This document shows positions 1-7,756 of a DNA stretch of 64,000 bases, one piece after another (position 1 is the first letter of the stretch; every line of letters starts with the position of its first letter). The notes under the pieces are model-generated. The model worked only from the letters and a program-made list of their open reading frames with translations, searched no databases and was not told where the DNA came from. Both the position numbers and the translations under genes were made by a program. Origin of the DNA: Nocardioides daeguensis (GTDB taxonomy: Bacteria; Actinomycetota; Actinomycetes; Propionibacteriales; Nocardioidaceae); assembly GCF_019192965.1 (NCBI RefSeq), contig NZ_JAHTKU010000022.1, forward strand, positions 124,001-188,000, in the 5' to 3' direction.

Positions 1-142
1 CGTCGACGTGGATCCACTGGTGGTCGCCGGTGGCGTCGGCGAACTGGTTGACCCGGCGCTGGTCGATGGTGACCCAGTCGCTGGTCCCGAGGTCGGTCCC
101 GGCTGCCTCGGTGAGCTCCTCGAACGTCGTGAAAACGCGCAT
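1..142 (-). CDS. MaoC-family dehydratase, N-terminal part (cut by window edge)
   Basis: The minus strand from an ATG at 142 reads MRVFTTFEELTEAAG and then reaches FADATGDHQWIHVD before the window ends. The ADATGDHQWIHVD stretch is the start of the hot-dog hydratase signature of MaoC/NodN-like (R)-enoyl-CoA hydratases, which hydrate trans-2-enoyl-CoA. An AGGAG ribosome-binding site lies just upstream of the ATG. Only about 47 residues are visible, so the subfamily and substrate cannot be decided. It is divergent from efeU, with about 160 bases between the starts. Confidence 0.85.
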   Translation of the reverse strand, partial: MRVFTTFEELTEAAGTDLGTSDWVTIDQRRVNQFADATGDHQWIHVD

Positions 143-193
143 GGCCTGACTCCTTCGTCGACGGCGAACCCTGGTGCCTCGACCTTAGGACTC

Positions 194-225
194 CAGGGGT
201 ACGGCGGTCAGGGGTACGGCGGTCA
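194..225. repeat. 15-bp tandem repeat, two units
   Basis: CAGGGGTACGGCGGT occurs twice back to back (194-208 and 209-223) and is followed by a further CA. It lies between the divergent MaoC and efeU genes. Two units are too few to suggest an array. The only other recognisable element in this 159-base intergenic region is the iron box next to efeU. Confidence 0.6.
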
Positions 226-285
226 GCCATCGGCGCGCCGCCGTCCCGCCCCGGATCCGCCGGCGAGAAGTGAGGGCACCCTCCA

Positions 286-304
286 TTAGGCAAGGCTAAC
301 CATG
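286..304 (+). promoter_or_regulatory. IdeR/DtxR-like iron box overlapping the efeU start
   Basis: TTAGGCAAGGCTAACCATG matches 14 of 19 positions of the known actinobacterial iron-box consensus TTAGGTTAGGCTAACCTAA. Its last three bases are the efeU ATG. There is no clear Shine-Dalgarno, so the message may be leaderless or nearly so. Binding of Fe(II)-IdeR/DtxR here would block transcription and fits iron-repressed control of an iron importer. The match is seen directly; regulation is inferred. Confidence 0.65.
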
Positions 305-1186
305 GGGAGTAGCCTCGAGCTCGTGCTCGCCAACTTCCTGATCGGACTGCGTGAGGGCCTCGAGGCCGCACTGGTCGTCAGCATCCTGGTGGCCTACCTC
401 GTGAAGTCGGGGCGGCGCGAGCTGCTGCCGCGGATCTGGGCCGGCGTCGGCCTCGCCGTCGCCGTCGCCCTCGGGTTCGGTGCCGCGCTGACCTTCGGAC
501 CGCGCGGCCTGACCTTCGAGGCGCAGGAGGCCATCGGCGGCACTCTCTCCCTCGTCGCCGTCGCCTTCGTGACCTGGATGATCTTCTGGATGTCGGCGGC
601 TGCCCGTGGGCTCGGCGCCGAGCTGCGCGGCCAGGTCGACCGCGCCGCCGAGTCCGGACGCTGGTCGCTCGCCGTCGTCGCGATGCTCGCGGTCGGCCGC
701 GAAGGTCTGGAGACCGCGCTGTTCTTGTGGGCGGCCACCCAGGCCGGCACCCGCGACACGATCGGCTCGGTGACCCCGACCTGGGAGCCGCTGGTCGGCG
801 CCCTGCTCGGCCTCCTGGTGGCCGTCGCGCTCGGCTACCTGATCTACCGGGGCGCGATCCGCCTCAACCTCACGGTCTTCTTCACCTGGACCGGCGCCTT
901 CCTCATCGTGGTCGCCGGGGGAGTGCTCGCCTACGGCATCCACGACCTGCAGGAGGCGGGGATCCTGCCCGGCCTGCACGACCTGGCCTTCGACGTCTCC
1001 GGCGCGATCCCGCCGTCGTCCTGGTACGGCACCCTGCTCAAGGGCGTCTTCAACTTCTCGCCCGCCACGACGTGGCTCGAGGCTCTCGCCTGGGTGCTCT
1101 ACGTCGTGCCGGTGGGCGCGATCTTCCTCCTCCGCACCCGCGCCAAGCATCCCTCCCGTCCCTCCCGTCAGCTCCAGGAGCACTGA
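302..1186 (+). CDS. efeU: EfeU/FTR1-family high-affinity iron permease
   Basis: This 294-residue membrane protein is the permease of the EfeUOB ferrous iron uptake system. It has about seven hydrophobic segments and two copies of the REGLE iron-relay motif, LREGLEAALV near residue 16 and GREGLETALF near residue 132, which are diagnostic for the OFeT/FTR1 family. It starts at the ATG inside an iron-box-like operator. efeO begins 4 bases after its stop and efeB follows, so the three form one operon. The length is usual for the family. Confidence 0.95.
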   Translation: MGSSLELVLANFLIGLREGLEAALVVSILVAYLVKSGRRELLPRIWAGVGLAVAVALGFGAALTFGPRGLTFEAQEAIGGTLSLVAVAFVTWMIFWMSAAARGLGAELRGQVDRAAESGRWSLAVVAMLAVGREGLETALFLWAATQAGTRDTIGSVTPTWEPLVGALLGLLVAVALGYLIYRGAIRLNLTVFFTWTGAFLIVVAGGVLAYGIHDLQEAGILPGLHDLAFDVSGAIPPSSWYGTLLKGVFNFSPATTWLEALAWVLYVVPVGAIFLLRTRAKHPSRPSRQLQEH

Positions 1187-1190
1187 ACCC

Positions 1191-2384
1191 ATGCGCAAGA
1201 CCCTGCTCGCCTCGGTGGCCGCCCTGGCCGTCGTCCCGACGCTCGCCGCCTGCACCGAGAACGCCTCCTCCGGGGACGACCGGCAGGGCGGCGACGCCCG
1301 CGCCCTGAGTGTCGGCTCGAGCGCCGACGCCTGCGAGCTGTCGGCGACCACGGCGCCGGCCGGCACGCTGAGCTTCGAGGTCACCAACACCGGGTCCGAC
1401 GTCACCGAGTTCTACCTGCTGGGCAGCGACGGCTTGCGGATCGTCGGCGAGGTCGAGAACATCGGCCCGAACCTGACCAAGCTGCTCACCGTCAACGTGC
1501 CCCAGGGCGACTACTTCACCGCCTGCAAGCCCGGCATGGTCGGCGAGGGCATCCGCGCCGCCTTCACCGTGACCCACTCCGAGGAGGAGCAGGAGGTCAG
1601 CGCCTCGGACCAGGAGCTGATCGACCAGGCGCAGGCCAACTACCGCGCCTACGTGCAGGACCAGTCGGCCCAGCTGCTGGAGAAGACCGAGCAGTTCGTC
1701 CAGCTCTACGCCGACGGAAAGGACGACCGGGCCCGCGCGCTGTACCCGGTGGCCCGCGAGCATTGGGAGCGGATCGAGACCGTGGCCGAGTCCTTCGGCG
1801 ACCTCGACCCGAAGACCGACGCCCGCGAGGCCGACGTCGACTTCGCCGCCGGGGAGAAGTGGACCGGCTGGCACCGGATCGAGAAGGACCTGTGGCCGCA
1901 GGACGCGAAGGGCTACACCGCCCTCACGCCCGCCGAGCGCGCGACGTACGCCGAGGACCTGCGCGCCAACGTCACCGAGCTCGACCAGCGGATCCAGGCC
2001 ACCGGTGCCGACGCGCTGACCTACCCGATCGACGCGATCGCCAACGGCTCGATCGGGCTGCTCGAGGAGGTCGCGAACGGCAAGATCACCGGCGAGGAGG
2101 AGGCCTGGTCGCACACCGACCTGTGGGACTTCCAGGCCAACGTCGACGGCGCCAGGGTCGCCTACGAGGGCGTGCAGGGCCTGCTCGAGGCGAAGGACCC
2201 GGAGCTCGCGACCGAGCTGACCGGCAAGTTCGACGCGCTGCAGGCGCTGCTCGACGAGTACCGCGACGGTGACGGCTTCGTGCTCTACACCGCGCTGAGC
2301 CCGGCCGACACCAAGAAGCTCACCGATGCCGTCAACGCGCTCTCGGAGCCGCTGTCGCAGCTCACCGCGGCGGTGACGTCCTGA
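1191..2384 (+). CDS. efeO: Iron uptake lipoprotein EfeO (cupredoxin + M75 imelysin domain)
   Basis: This 397-residue exported protein has a signal peptide ending in the lipobox-like LAACTEN, so it is probably tethered to the outer face of the membrane. An N-terminal cupredoxin-like domain (about residues 35-125) is followed by the helical M75 domain carrying the HxxE metal motif in GWHRIEKDLW. EfeO is thought to bind iron periplasmically and hand it to EfeU. An AGGAG site precedes the ATG. The stop overlaps the probable start of efeB, which indicates translational coupling. Confidence 0.93.
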   Translation: MRKTLLASVAALAVVPTLAACTENASSGDDRQGGDARALSVGSSADACELSATTAPAGTLSFEVTNTGSDVTEFYLLGSDGLRIVGEVENIGPNLTKLLTVNVPQGDYFTACKPGMVGEGIRAAFTVTHSEEEQEVSASDQELIDQAQANYRAYVQDQSAQLLEKTEQFVQLYADGKDDRARALYPVAREHWERIETVAESFGDLDPKTDAREADVDFAAGEKWTGWHRIEKDLWPQDAKGYTALTPAERATYAEDLRANVTELDQRIQATGADALTYPIDAIANGSIGLLEEVANGKITGEEEAWSHTDLWDFQANVDGARVAYEGVQGLLEAKDPELATELTGKFDALQALLDEYRDGDGFVLYTALSPADTKKLTDAVNALSEPLSQLTAAVTS

Positions 2385-3649
2385 GCACCGGCGGCCGGGT
2401 CAGCCGCCGCGGACTCCTCGGCGGCGGCGCGGCTGCCGCCGGCGTCGCCGGAGCCTTCGCCGCCGGGCGGCTCGCGGCGCCCGAGACCGAGAAGGTCGCG
2501 GCGCCGCTGGCGTCGTACCCCTTCCACGGCGAGCGCCAGGCGGGCATCGTGACGCCCGCCCAGGACCGTCTCCACTTCGTCGCGCTCGACGTCACGACCG
2601 ACGACCGCGACGAGCTGGTGGCGCTGCTGAAGGCGTGGACCGACGCAGCCGCGCGGATGACCGAGGGCGGCTCGGCCGGCCCGGTCGGCGCGGTGGACGG
2701 CCCGGGCAACGCTCCGCCGGACGACACCGGCGAGGCGCTCGACCTGCCGCCGAGCAGGCTCACCATCACCTTCGGCTTCGGTCCGGGCCTGTTCGTCGAC
2801 GCCGACGGCAACGACCGGTTCGGCATCGCCGCGCGTCGCCCGGCGGCGCTCGAGCAGCTGCCCCGGTTCTCCGCCGACGTCCTCGAACCGGCCCGCAGCG
2901 ACGGGGACATCTGCATCCAGGCCTGCGCCGACGATCCCCAGGTCGCGGTCCACGCGATCCGCAACCTGGTCCGGATCGGGTTCGGCACGACCGCCGTGCG
3001 CTGGTCCCAGCTCGGCTTCGGCCGGACCTCGACCACGTCGACCAGCCAGACCACGCCGCGCAACCTGTTCGGGTTCAAGGACGGCACTGCCAACATCAAG
3101 GCGGAGGAGACCGAGGCCCTCGAGCAGCACGTGTGGGTCGGCGCCGAGGACGACCCGCGGGCAGCCTGGCTCACCGGCGGCTCGTACCTCGTGACCCGCC
3201 GGATCAACATGACCATCGAGGTCTGGGACCGGCAGTCGCTGGAGTCCCAGGAGCAGTTCGTCGGCCGCACCAAGGGCACTGGCGCGCCGCTGTCCGGTGG
3301 CGAGGAGATGAGCGAGCCCGACTTCGAGATGAAGGGGAGCTCCGGACCGATCATCCCGGTCGACTCCCACGTCCGTGTCGTGCATCCCCACACCAACGGC
3401 GGGGTGCGGATCCTGCGCCGCGGCTACAACTTCGTCGACGGCAGCAACGACGTCGGCGGCCTCGACGCCGGCCTGTTCTTCATCGCCTACCTGCGCGACC
3501 CGCGCACCCACTTCATCCCGCTGCAGCGGGCGATGTCGAAGTCGGACGCGCTCATGGAGTACCTGCGCTTCACCGGCCAGGCGCTCTTCGCGGTCCCGCC
3601 CGGCGTCGGCAAGGGCGAGTACGTCGGCCAGGCGCTGTTCGACGCCTGA
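2381..3649 (+). CDS. efeB: Tat-exported dye-decolorizing (DyP-type) heme peroxidase EfeB
   Basis: This is the heme peroxidase of the EfeUOB system. The DyP hallmark GFKDGTANI lies near residue 230 and a conserved RRGYNF follows near residue 345. The frame stays open upstream of the first GTG (2549) and encodes a twin-arginine signal, VSRRGLLGGG, followed by an Ala-rich hydrophobic stretch. No ATG, GTG or TTG precedes that signal in frame. The likely start is therefore the CTG at 2381, which overlaps the efeO stop. Starting at 2549 would delete the export signal. The product is about 422 residues, normal for secreted EfeB. Confidence 0.9.
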   Translation: MSTGGRVSRRGLLGGGAAAAGVAGAFAAGRLAAPETEKVAAPLASYPFHGERQAGIVTPAQDRLHFVALDVTTDDRDELVALLKAWTDAAARMTEGGSAGPVGAVDGPGNAPPDDTGEALDLPPSRLTITFGFGPGLFVDADGNDRFGIAARRPAALEQLPRFSADVLEPARSDGDICIQACADDPQVAVHAIRNLVRIGFGTTAVRWSQLGFGRTSTTSTSQTTPRNLFGFKDGTANIKAEETEALEQHVWVGAEDDPRAAWLTGGSYLVTRRINMTIEVWDRQSLESQEQFVGRTKGTGAPLSGGEEMSEPDFEMKGSSGPIIPVDSHVRVVHPHTNGGVRILRRGYNFVDGSNDVGGLDAGLFFIAYLRDPRTHFIPLQRAMSKSDALMEYLRFTGQALFAVPPGVGKGEYVGQALFDA

Positions 3650-3665
3650 TTCCGGCTCCGCGCGG

Positions 3666-3701
3666 CCGCGGGCGTCGTACGGACGTTCGTGCGGCCCGCG
3701 G
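3666..3701. terminator. GC-rich hairpin after efeB
   Basis: CCGCGGGC (3666-3673) pairs perfectly with GCCCGCGG (3694-3701) between the efeB stop and the serA promoter region. There is no U-tract, as is common for actinobacterial terminators, so termination here is only a suggestion. Confidence 0.35.
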
Positions 3702-3777
3702 ACGGCGCCGGGTAGGCTGGCCGGTGACCGCACAGCGCCGTGCAGGCCTTCTCTCCCCATTTCGCGAAGGACCCGCT

Positions 3778-5376
3778 GTGACCGACCCGACCGCGCGACC
3801 CGTCGTCCTCATCGCCGAAGAGCTGAGCCCCGCCACGGTCGAGGCGCTCGGCCCGGACTTCGCGATCAGGTACTGCGACGGCGCCGACCGCGCGGAGCTG
3901 TTGGCGGCGATCGCCGACGCCGACGCGATCCTGGTCCGCTCCGCCACCAAGGTCGACGCGGAGGCGCTCGCGGCCGCGACCCGGCTCAAGGTCGTCGCGC
4001 GGGCCGGGGTGGGGCTCGACAACGTCGACGTGAAGGCCGCGACCCAGTCGGGTGTGATGGTCGTCAACGCCCCGACCTCCAACGTCGTGTCCGCCGCCGA
4101 GCTCGCCGTCGCGCTGATGCTCGCCGCCGCCCGCCACGTCGCGCCGGCCCACGCCGCGCTGCGCAACGGCGAGTGGAAGCGGTCGAAGTACACCGGCATC
4201 GAGCTGTTCGAGAAGACCCTCGGCATCGTCGGCCTCGGCCGGATCGGCGTCCTCGTCGCCCAGCGCCTGGCCGCGTTCGGCATGAACGTGATCGCCTACG
4301 ACCCCTACGTCCAGGCCGGCCGCGCGGCCCAGGTCGGCGTGCGCCTCGTCGACCTCGACACCCTCCTCGCCGAGTCCGACTTCATGTCGGTCCACCTGCC
4401 CAAGACCGCCGAGACGGTGGGCCTCATCGACGCCGACGCCCTCGCGAAGGCCAAGGCGTCGCTGGTCCTCGTCAACGCCGCGCGCGGCGGCATCGTCGAC
4501 GAGGGCGCGCTGTACGACGCCCTCAAGACCGGCCGGATCGCGGCCGCCGGCCTCGACGTGTTCGCCCACGAGCCCTGCACCGACAGCCCGCTCTTCGAGC
4601 TCGAGAACGTCGTCGCCACCCCGCACCTCGGCGCGTCGACCGACGAGGCGCAGGAGAAGGCGGGCCTCGCCGTCGCGAAGTCGGTCCGCCTGGCCCTGTC
4701 CGGAGAGCTGGTCCCCGACGCCGTCAACGTCCAGGGCGGCGTCATCGCCGAGGACGTCCGCCCCGGCATCCCGCTCACCGAGAAGCTCGGCCAGATCTTC
4801 ACCGCCGTCGCCGGTGAGGTCGCCCAACAGCTCGACGTCGAGGTCCGCGGCGAGATCGCCGACCACGACGTCACGGTGCTCGAGCTCGCCGCCCTCAAGG
4901 GCGTGTTCGCCCATGTCGTCGAGGAGCAGGTGTCGTTCGTCAACGCCCCGCTGCTCGCGGCCGAGCGCGGCATCGTCGTACGCCTGGTGATGGACGCCGA
5001 GAGCGGCGACCACCGCAACCTGATCACCCTGCGCGGCACCCTCGCCGACGGCACCCAGGTGTCGGTGAGCGGCACGCTGGTCGGCATGGCGCAGAGGGAG
5101 CGGCTGGTCGAGGTCAACGGCTACCTCGTCGACATCGAGCCGACCGAGCACCTCGCGTTCTTCACCTACGTCGACCGGCCCGGCATGGTCGGCACCGTCG
5201 GCCAGATCCTCGGCGAGGCCCAGGTCAACATCGCCGGCATGCAGGTCTCCCGGGAGACCAAGGGCGGCGAGGCGCTGGTCGCGCTCTCCGTCGACTCCGC
5301 CATCCCCGCCGACACGCTCGCCCTGATCGAGACGGCTATCGAGGCCACCTCGATCCGGGCCGTCGACCTGGCCTGA
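3778..5376 (+). CDS. serA: D-3-phosphoglycerate dehydrogenase
   Basis: The enzyme oxidises 3-phosphoglycerate to 3-phosphohydroxypyruvate, the first step of serine synthesis. The 532-residue long-form protein has the Rossmann motif GLGRIG, the catalytic Arg/Glu/His set in NAARGGIVDE, FAHEP and TPHLGAS, an intervening domain and a C-terminal ACT domain (from DRPGMVGTVG) for serine feedback. GTG 3778 follows AAGGA at a good distance. A second in-frame GTG at 3724 sits just after a TAGGCT -10-like box and could give a leaderless form with 18 extra residues. It is transcribed alone. Confidence 0.95.
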   Translation: MTDPTARPVVLIAEELSPATVEALGPDFAIRYCDGADRAELLAAIADADAILVRSATKVDAEALAAATRLKVVARAGVGLDNVDVKAATQSGVMVVNAPTSNVVSAAELAVALMLAAARHVAPAHAALRNGEWKRSKYTGIELFEKTLGIVGLGRIGVLVAQRLAAFGMNVIAYDPYVQAGRAAQVGVRLVDLDTLLAESDFMSVHLPKTAETVGLIDADALAKAKASLVLVNAARGGIVDEGALYDALKTGRIAAAGLDVFAHEPCTDSPLFELENVVATPHLGASTDEAQEKAGLAVAKSVRLALSGELVPDAVNVQGGVIAEDVRPGIPLTEKLGQIFTAVAGEVAQQLDVEVRGEIADHDVTVLELAALKGVFAHVVEEQVSFVNAPLLAAERGIVVRLVMDAESGDHRNLITLRGTLADGTQVSVSGTLVGMAQRERLVEVNGYLVDIEPTEHLAFFTYVDRPGMVGTVGQILGEAQVNIAGMQVSRETKGGEALVALSVDSAIPADTLALIETAIEATSIRAVDLA

Positions 5377-5464
5377 CGTTGAGTCGTCACTTTCTCCCGT
5401 TGAGTCGTCACAAACTCAACGGTGAGTCTGTGGCGACTCAACGGGAGAAAGTGACGACTCAACG
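5377..5464. repeat. Large inverted repeat between convergent serA and mocR
   Basis: Two 36-base arms (5377-5412 and 5429-5464) are reverse complements with one difference, which would be a G-U wobble in RNA. Each arm contains two copies of GTTGAGTCGTCAC-like sequence, and the 16-base loop holds a small hairpin (ACTCA/TGAGT). The element fills nearly the whole space between two convergent genes and may act as a bidirectional terminator. The internal duplication suggests a mobile palindromic repeat. Confidence 0.75.
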
Positions 5465-5475
5465 GGGACGGGGGG

Positions 5476-6930
5476 TCAGGCCACCAGTACCGGATCGGCT
5501 CCCGACGCCGGGGTGGGCGCACCCACGCGCCGGGACGTGACGACGGTCCAGGCGTCCGCGATCCGGCGTACCGCCTCGACGAGCTGGGGCGCGGCGAGCG
5601 CGTACGGCAGCCGGACGTAGCGGTCCAGGCCGCCCTCCGGCGCGAAGGACGGCCCGGGCGCGAGGAGGACGCCATGCCGCTCCGCCTCGGTCGACAACGC
5701 GGTCGCGCCCGCGACGGGCAGGTGGCACCACAGGGCCATCCCGCCGGTCGGCGGCCGGAACTCCCAGTCGGGTAGGTGCGCGGCGATCGCCCCGGCCATC
5801 GCGTCGCGCTGCTCCCGCAGCCGCGCCCGCTGTCCGCGCAGCAGGGACTCGAGGTCACCGGTCAGCAGTCGGGTGAGCACCAGCTGCTCGAGGACCGGGA
5901 CGCCGAGATCGAGCCCCACCCGGGCCCGGGTGAGCCGGTCGACCAGCGCGTGCGGCGCCCGGATCCAGCCCAGCCTCAGTCCGCCCCAGATGCTCTTGCT
6001 CGCGCTCCCGACGCACACCGCGTCCCTCGCCAGCGCCGCGAACGGCGTCCTCGGCCCCGCCCCGTCGAGGCCGAGCAGGTGGTGTGCCTCGTCGATGACG
6101 GGGACCGCTGCGTGCCGGGCGAGCAGGCGGGCGTAGCGCTCCCGGTCGGGTTCGGACAGCACCAGCCCGGTCGGGTTGTGGAAGTCGGGCATCACGTGGA
6201 CCAGCCGCGGCCGGTGCCGGGCCAGGGTCGCGGCGACGGCGTCGAGGTCCCAGCCGTGCGGGTCCAGTGCGATGGTGGTCAGCCGCCCGCCCCCGGTCCG
6301 CAGCGCCTGGACGGCGTTGGGGTACGTCGGCGACTCCACCAGCACCTTGTCGCGCGGTCCGGCCAGCGCGCTGCCGATCACGGCGGTCGCCGCGAGCGCG
6401 CCCGGGGTCACCACGATCTGCTCGGGGGCGGTCGACAGCCCGCGGGCGTCGTACGTCGCGGCGATGGCGGCCTGCAGGTCCGGCATCCCGGCGGGGAAGT
6501 ACCCGTGCCCGCCGAGGTGGGCAGGCAGGTCGGCGGTCGCCTCGGCGTACACCGCCGCGATGCCCGGGGGAGCGGTCGCGGCGGCGCAGACCAGGTCGAT
6601 CACGCCGTTGCCGACGTCGCTGGGCCACAGCGCCCGGTCGAGCGCGCGGGTCCGCCCGCCCGGGAGCCGGGTGAAGGTCCCGGCACCTTGCCGTGCCTCG
6701 GCGTACGACGAGTCGCGGAGCACCGCGTAGGCCCGGGTCACCGTGGTCCGCGACACCCCGAGCGCCTCGGTGAGGTCGCGCTCGCTGGGCAGTCGGGTGC
6801 CGTAGCCGATCCGCCCGTCGCCGATCAGCTCGCGCAGCGCGTCGGCCAGGCCGACGTACGCGGGGGAGCGGTCGAAGCCCTCGACCAGGGAGGCCAGCCG
6901 GAAGGCGGACAGCGAAGTGGACTGCTCCAT
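5476..6930 (-). CDS. MocR-type regulator (GntR HTH + class I aminotransferase fold), YczR-like
   Basis: The roughly 484-residue protein begins with a GntR winged helix (LPSERDLTEALGVSRTTVTRAY) and continues with an aminotransferase-like domain that carries the PLP-lysine region SASKSIWGG. This is the MocR/PdxR architecture, in which a PLP-binding domain controls DNA binding. ATG 6930 is preferred to the upstream ATG at 6993, which would overlap the divergent gene. A YczE-like membrane protein is divergently transcribed next to it, the arrangement known for YczR regulators. The target is therefore probably the neighbour. Confidence 0.88.
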   Translation of the reverse strand: MEQSTSLSAFRLASLVEGFDRSPAYVGLADALRELIGDGRIGYGTRLPSERDLTEALGVSRTTVTRAYAVLRDSSYAEARQGAGTFTRLPGGRTRALDRALWPSDVGNGVIDLVCAAATAPPGIAAVYAEATADLPAHLGGHGYFPAGMPDLQAAIAATYDARGLSTAPEQIVVTPGALAATAVIGSALAGPRDKVLVESPTYPNAVQALRTGGGRLTTIALDPHGWDLDAVAATLARHRPRLVHVMPDFHNPTGLVLSEPDRERYARLLARHAAVPVIDEAHHLLGLDGAGPRTPFAALARDAVCVGSASKSIWGGLRLGWIRAPHALVDRLTRARVGLDLGVPVLEQLVLTRLLTGDLESLLRGQRARLREQRDAMAGAIAAHLPDWEFRPPTGGMALWCHLPVAGATALSTEAERHGVLLAPGPSFAPEGGLDRYVRLPYALAAPQLVEAVRRIADAWTVVTSRRVGAPTPASGADPVLVA

Positions 6931-6946
6931 GCAGGCCAGTACAGCA

Positions 6947-6975
6947 CGATTGGCTATTTCCTGACAGTCCAATCG
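6947..6975. promoter_or_regulatory. Inverted-repeat operator between mocR and yczE-like gene
   Basis: CGATTGG (6947-6953) and CCAATCG (6969-6975) form a perfect 7-bp inverted repeat spaced by 15 bases in the 61-base divergent interval. The position suits an operator for the MocR protein. This is inferred from position and symmetry only. Confidence 0.5.
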
Positions 6976-6991
6976 TCGCGACGCTGGAGCC

Positions 6992-7654
6992 ATGTCGATC
7001 GCCGCGCCTGCCCCTCGGGTCGCCGTCCAGCTCGCCGACCTCGGTCCCGTCGCCCAGCTCCGAGCCGGACGCCTGCCCCGCCGCCTCGTCCAGCTGTACG
7101 TCGGCCTGTGGCTCTACGGCGTCAGCCTGGCCCTGATGGTGCTCGGCGACCTCGGCCTGGCTCCGTGGGACGTGCTGCACTCCGGCTTCATCCGCCACGT
7201 CCCCCTCACCCTGGGCCAGGCCGTCGTGCTGTTCAGCTTCGTGGTCCTGGTGCTGTGGGTCCCGCTGCGCGAGAAGCCCGGCCTCGGCACCCTCTCCAAC
7301 GCGCTCGTCGTCGGCGTGTCCGCCGACGTGACACTCGGGATGTTCGACGCCCCCGACAGCCTGCCCGCCCGGATCGCCCTCATGGCCGGCGGCATCGTCC
7401 TGTGCGGCCTCGCCACCGCCCTCTACATCGGTGCCCAGCTCGGCCGCGGGCCCCGCGACGGCCTGATGACCGGCCTGACCCGGCGTACCGGTCTCTCGAT
7501 CCGGCTGGTCCGCACCGGCCTCGAGGTCGTGGTCGTCGCCATCGGCCTGGTCCTGGGCGGCACGCTCGGGCTCGGCACGGTCCTGTTCGCCCTGACCATC
7601 GGGCCGATCGCGCAGTGGATGATGCCGTGGTTCCTCGTCGAGCTGGAGTCCTGA
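6992..7654 (+). CDS. YczE/YyaS/YitT-family integral membrane protein
   Basis: This 220-residue protein has about five to six hydrophobic helices and the family-like stretch LGLAPWDVLHSGF near residue 53, plus GRGPRDGLMTGL near residue 150. YczE-like proteins are polytopic membrane proteins of unclear function that are often paired with a MocR regulator, as here. A GGAG lies just before the ATG. A role in transport linked to the PLP-binding regulator is plausible but not shown. Confidence 0.8.
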   Translation: MSIAAPAPRVAVQLADLGPVAQLRAGRLPRRLVQLYVGLWLYGVSLALMVLGDLGLAPWDVLHSGFIRHVPLTLGQAVVLFSFVVLVLWVPLREKPGLGTLSNALVVGVSADVTLGMFDAPDSLPARIALMAGGIVLCGLATALYIGAQLGRGPRDGLMTGLTRRTGLSIRLVRTGLEVVVVAIGLVLGGTLGLGTVLFALTIGPIAQWMMPWFLVELES

Positions 7655-7744
7655 CCGGTCCGCCCCGCCCCCCGGCTCGGTGGGATCCCTGAACCGGACC
7701 CTGATTTGCTCTGCTGAGCCTGCATGAGGAGAGGGTTCGCTGGA

Positions 7745-7750
7745 TAGGCT
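7745..7750 (+). promoter_or_regulatory. -10 element of the pknG-cluster promoter
   Basis: TAGGCT ends 6 bases before the telA ATG (7757). The same spacing, TAGG-C/G-T followed by 6 bases and a start codon, occurs before the kinase at 26047 (TAGCCT 26035-26040), the amidase at 32795 (TAGGGT 32783-32788) and the FAH gene at 51094 (TAGGCT 51082-51087). It implies leaderless transcripts. Confidence 0.5.
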
Positions 7751-7756
7751 CGGGCC

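Noticed and set aside
194..225. Tandem repeat as a CRISPR or VNTR array
   Set aside because: There are only two units, no spacers, and no cas genes anywhere in the window.
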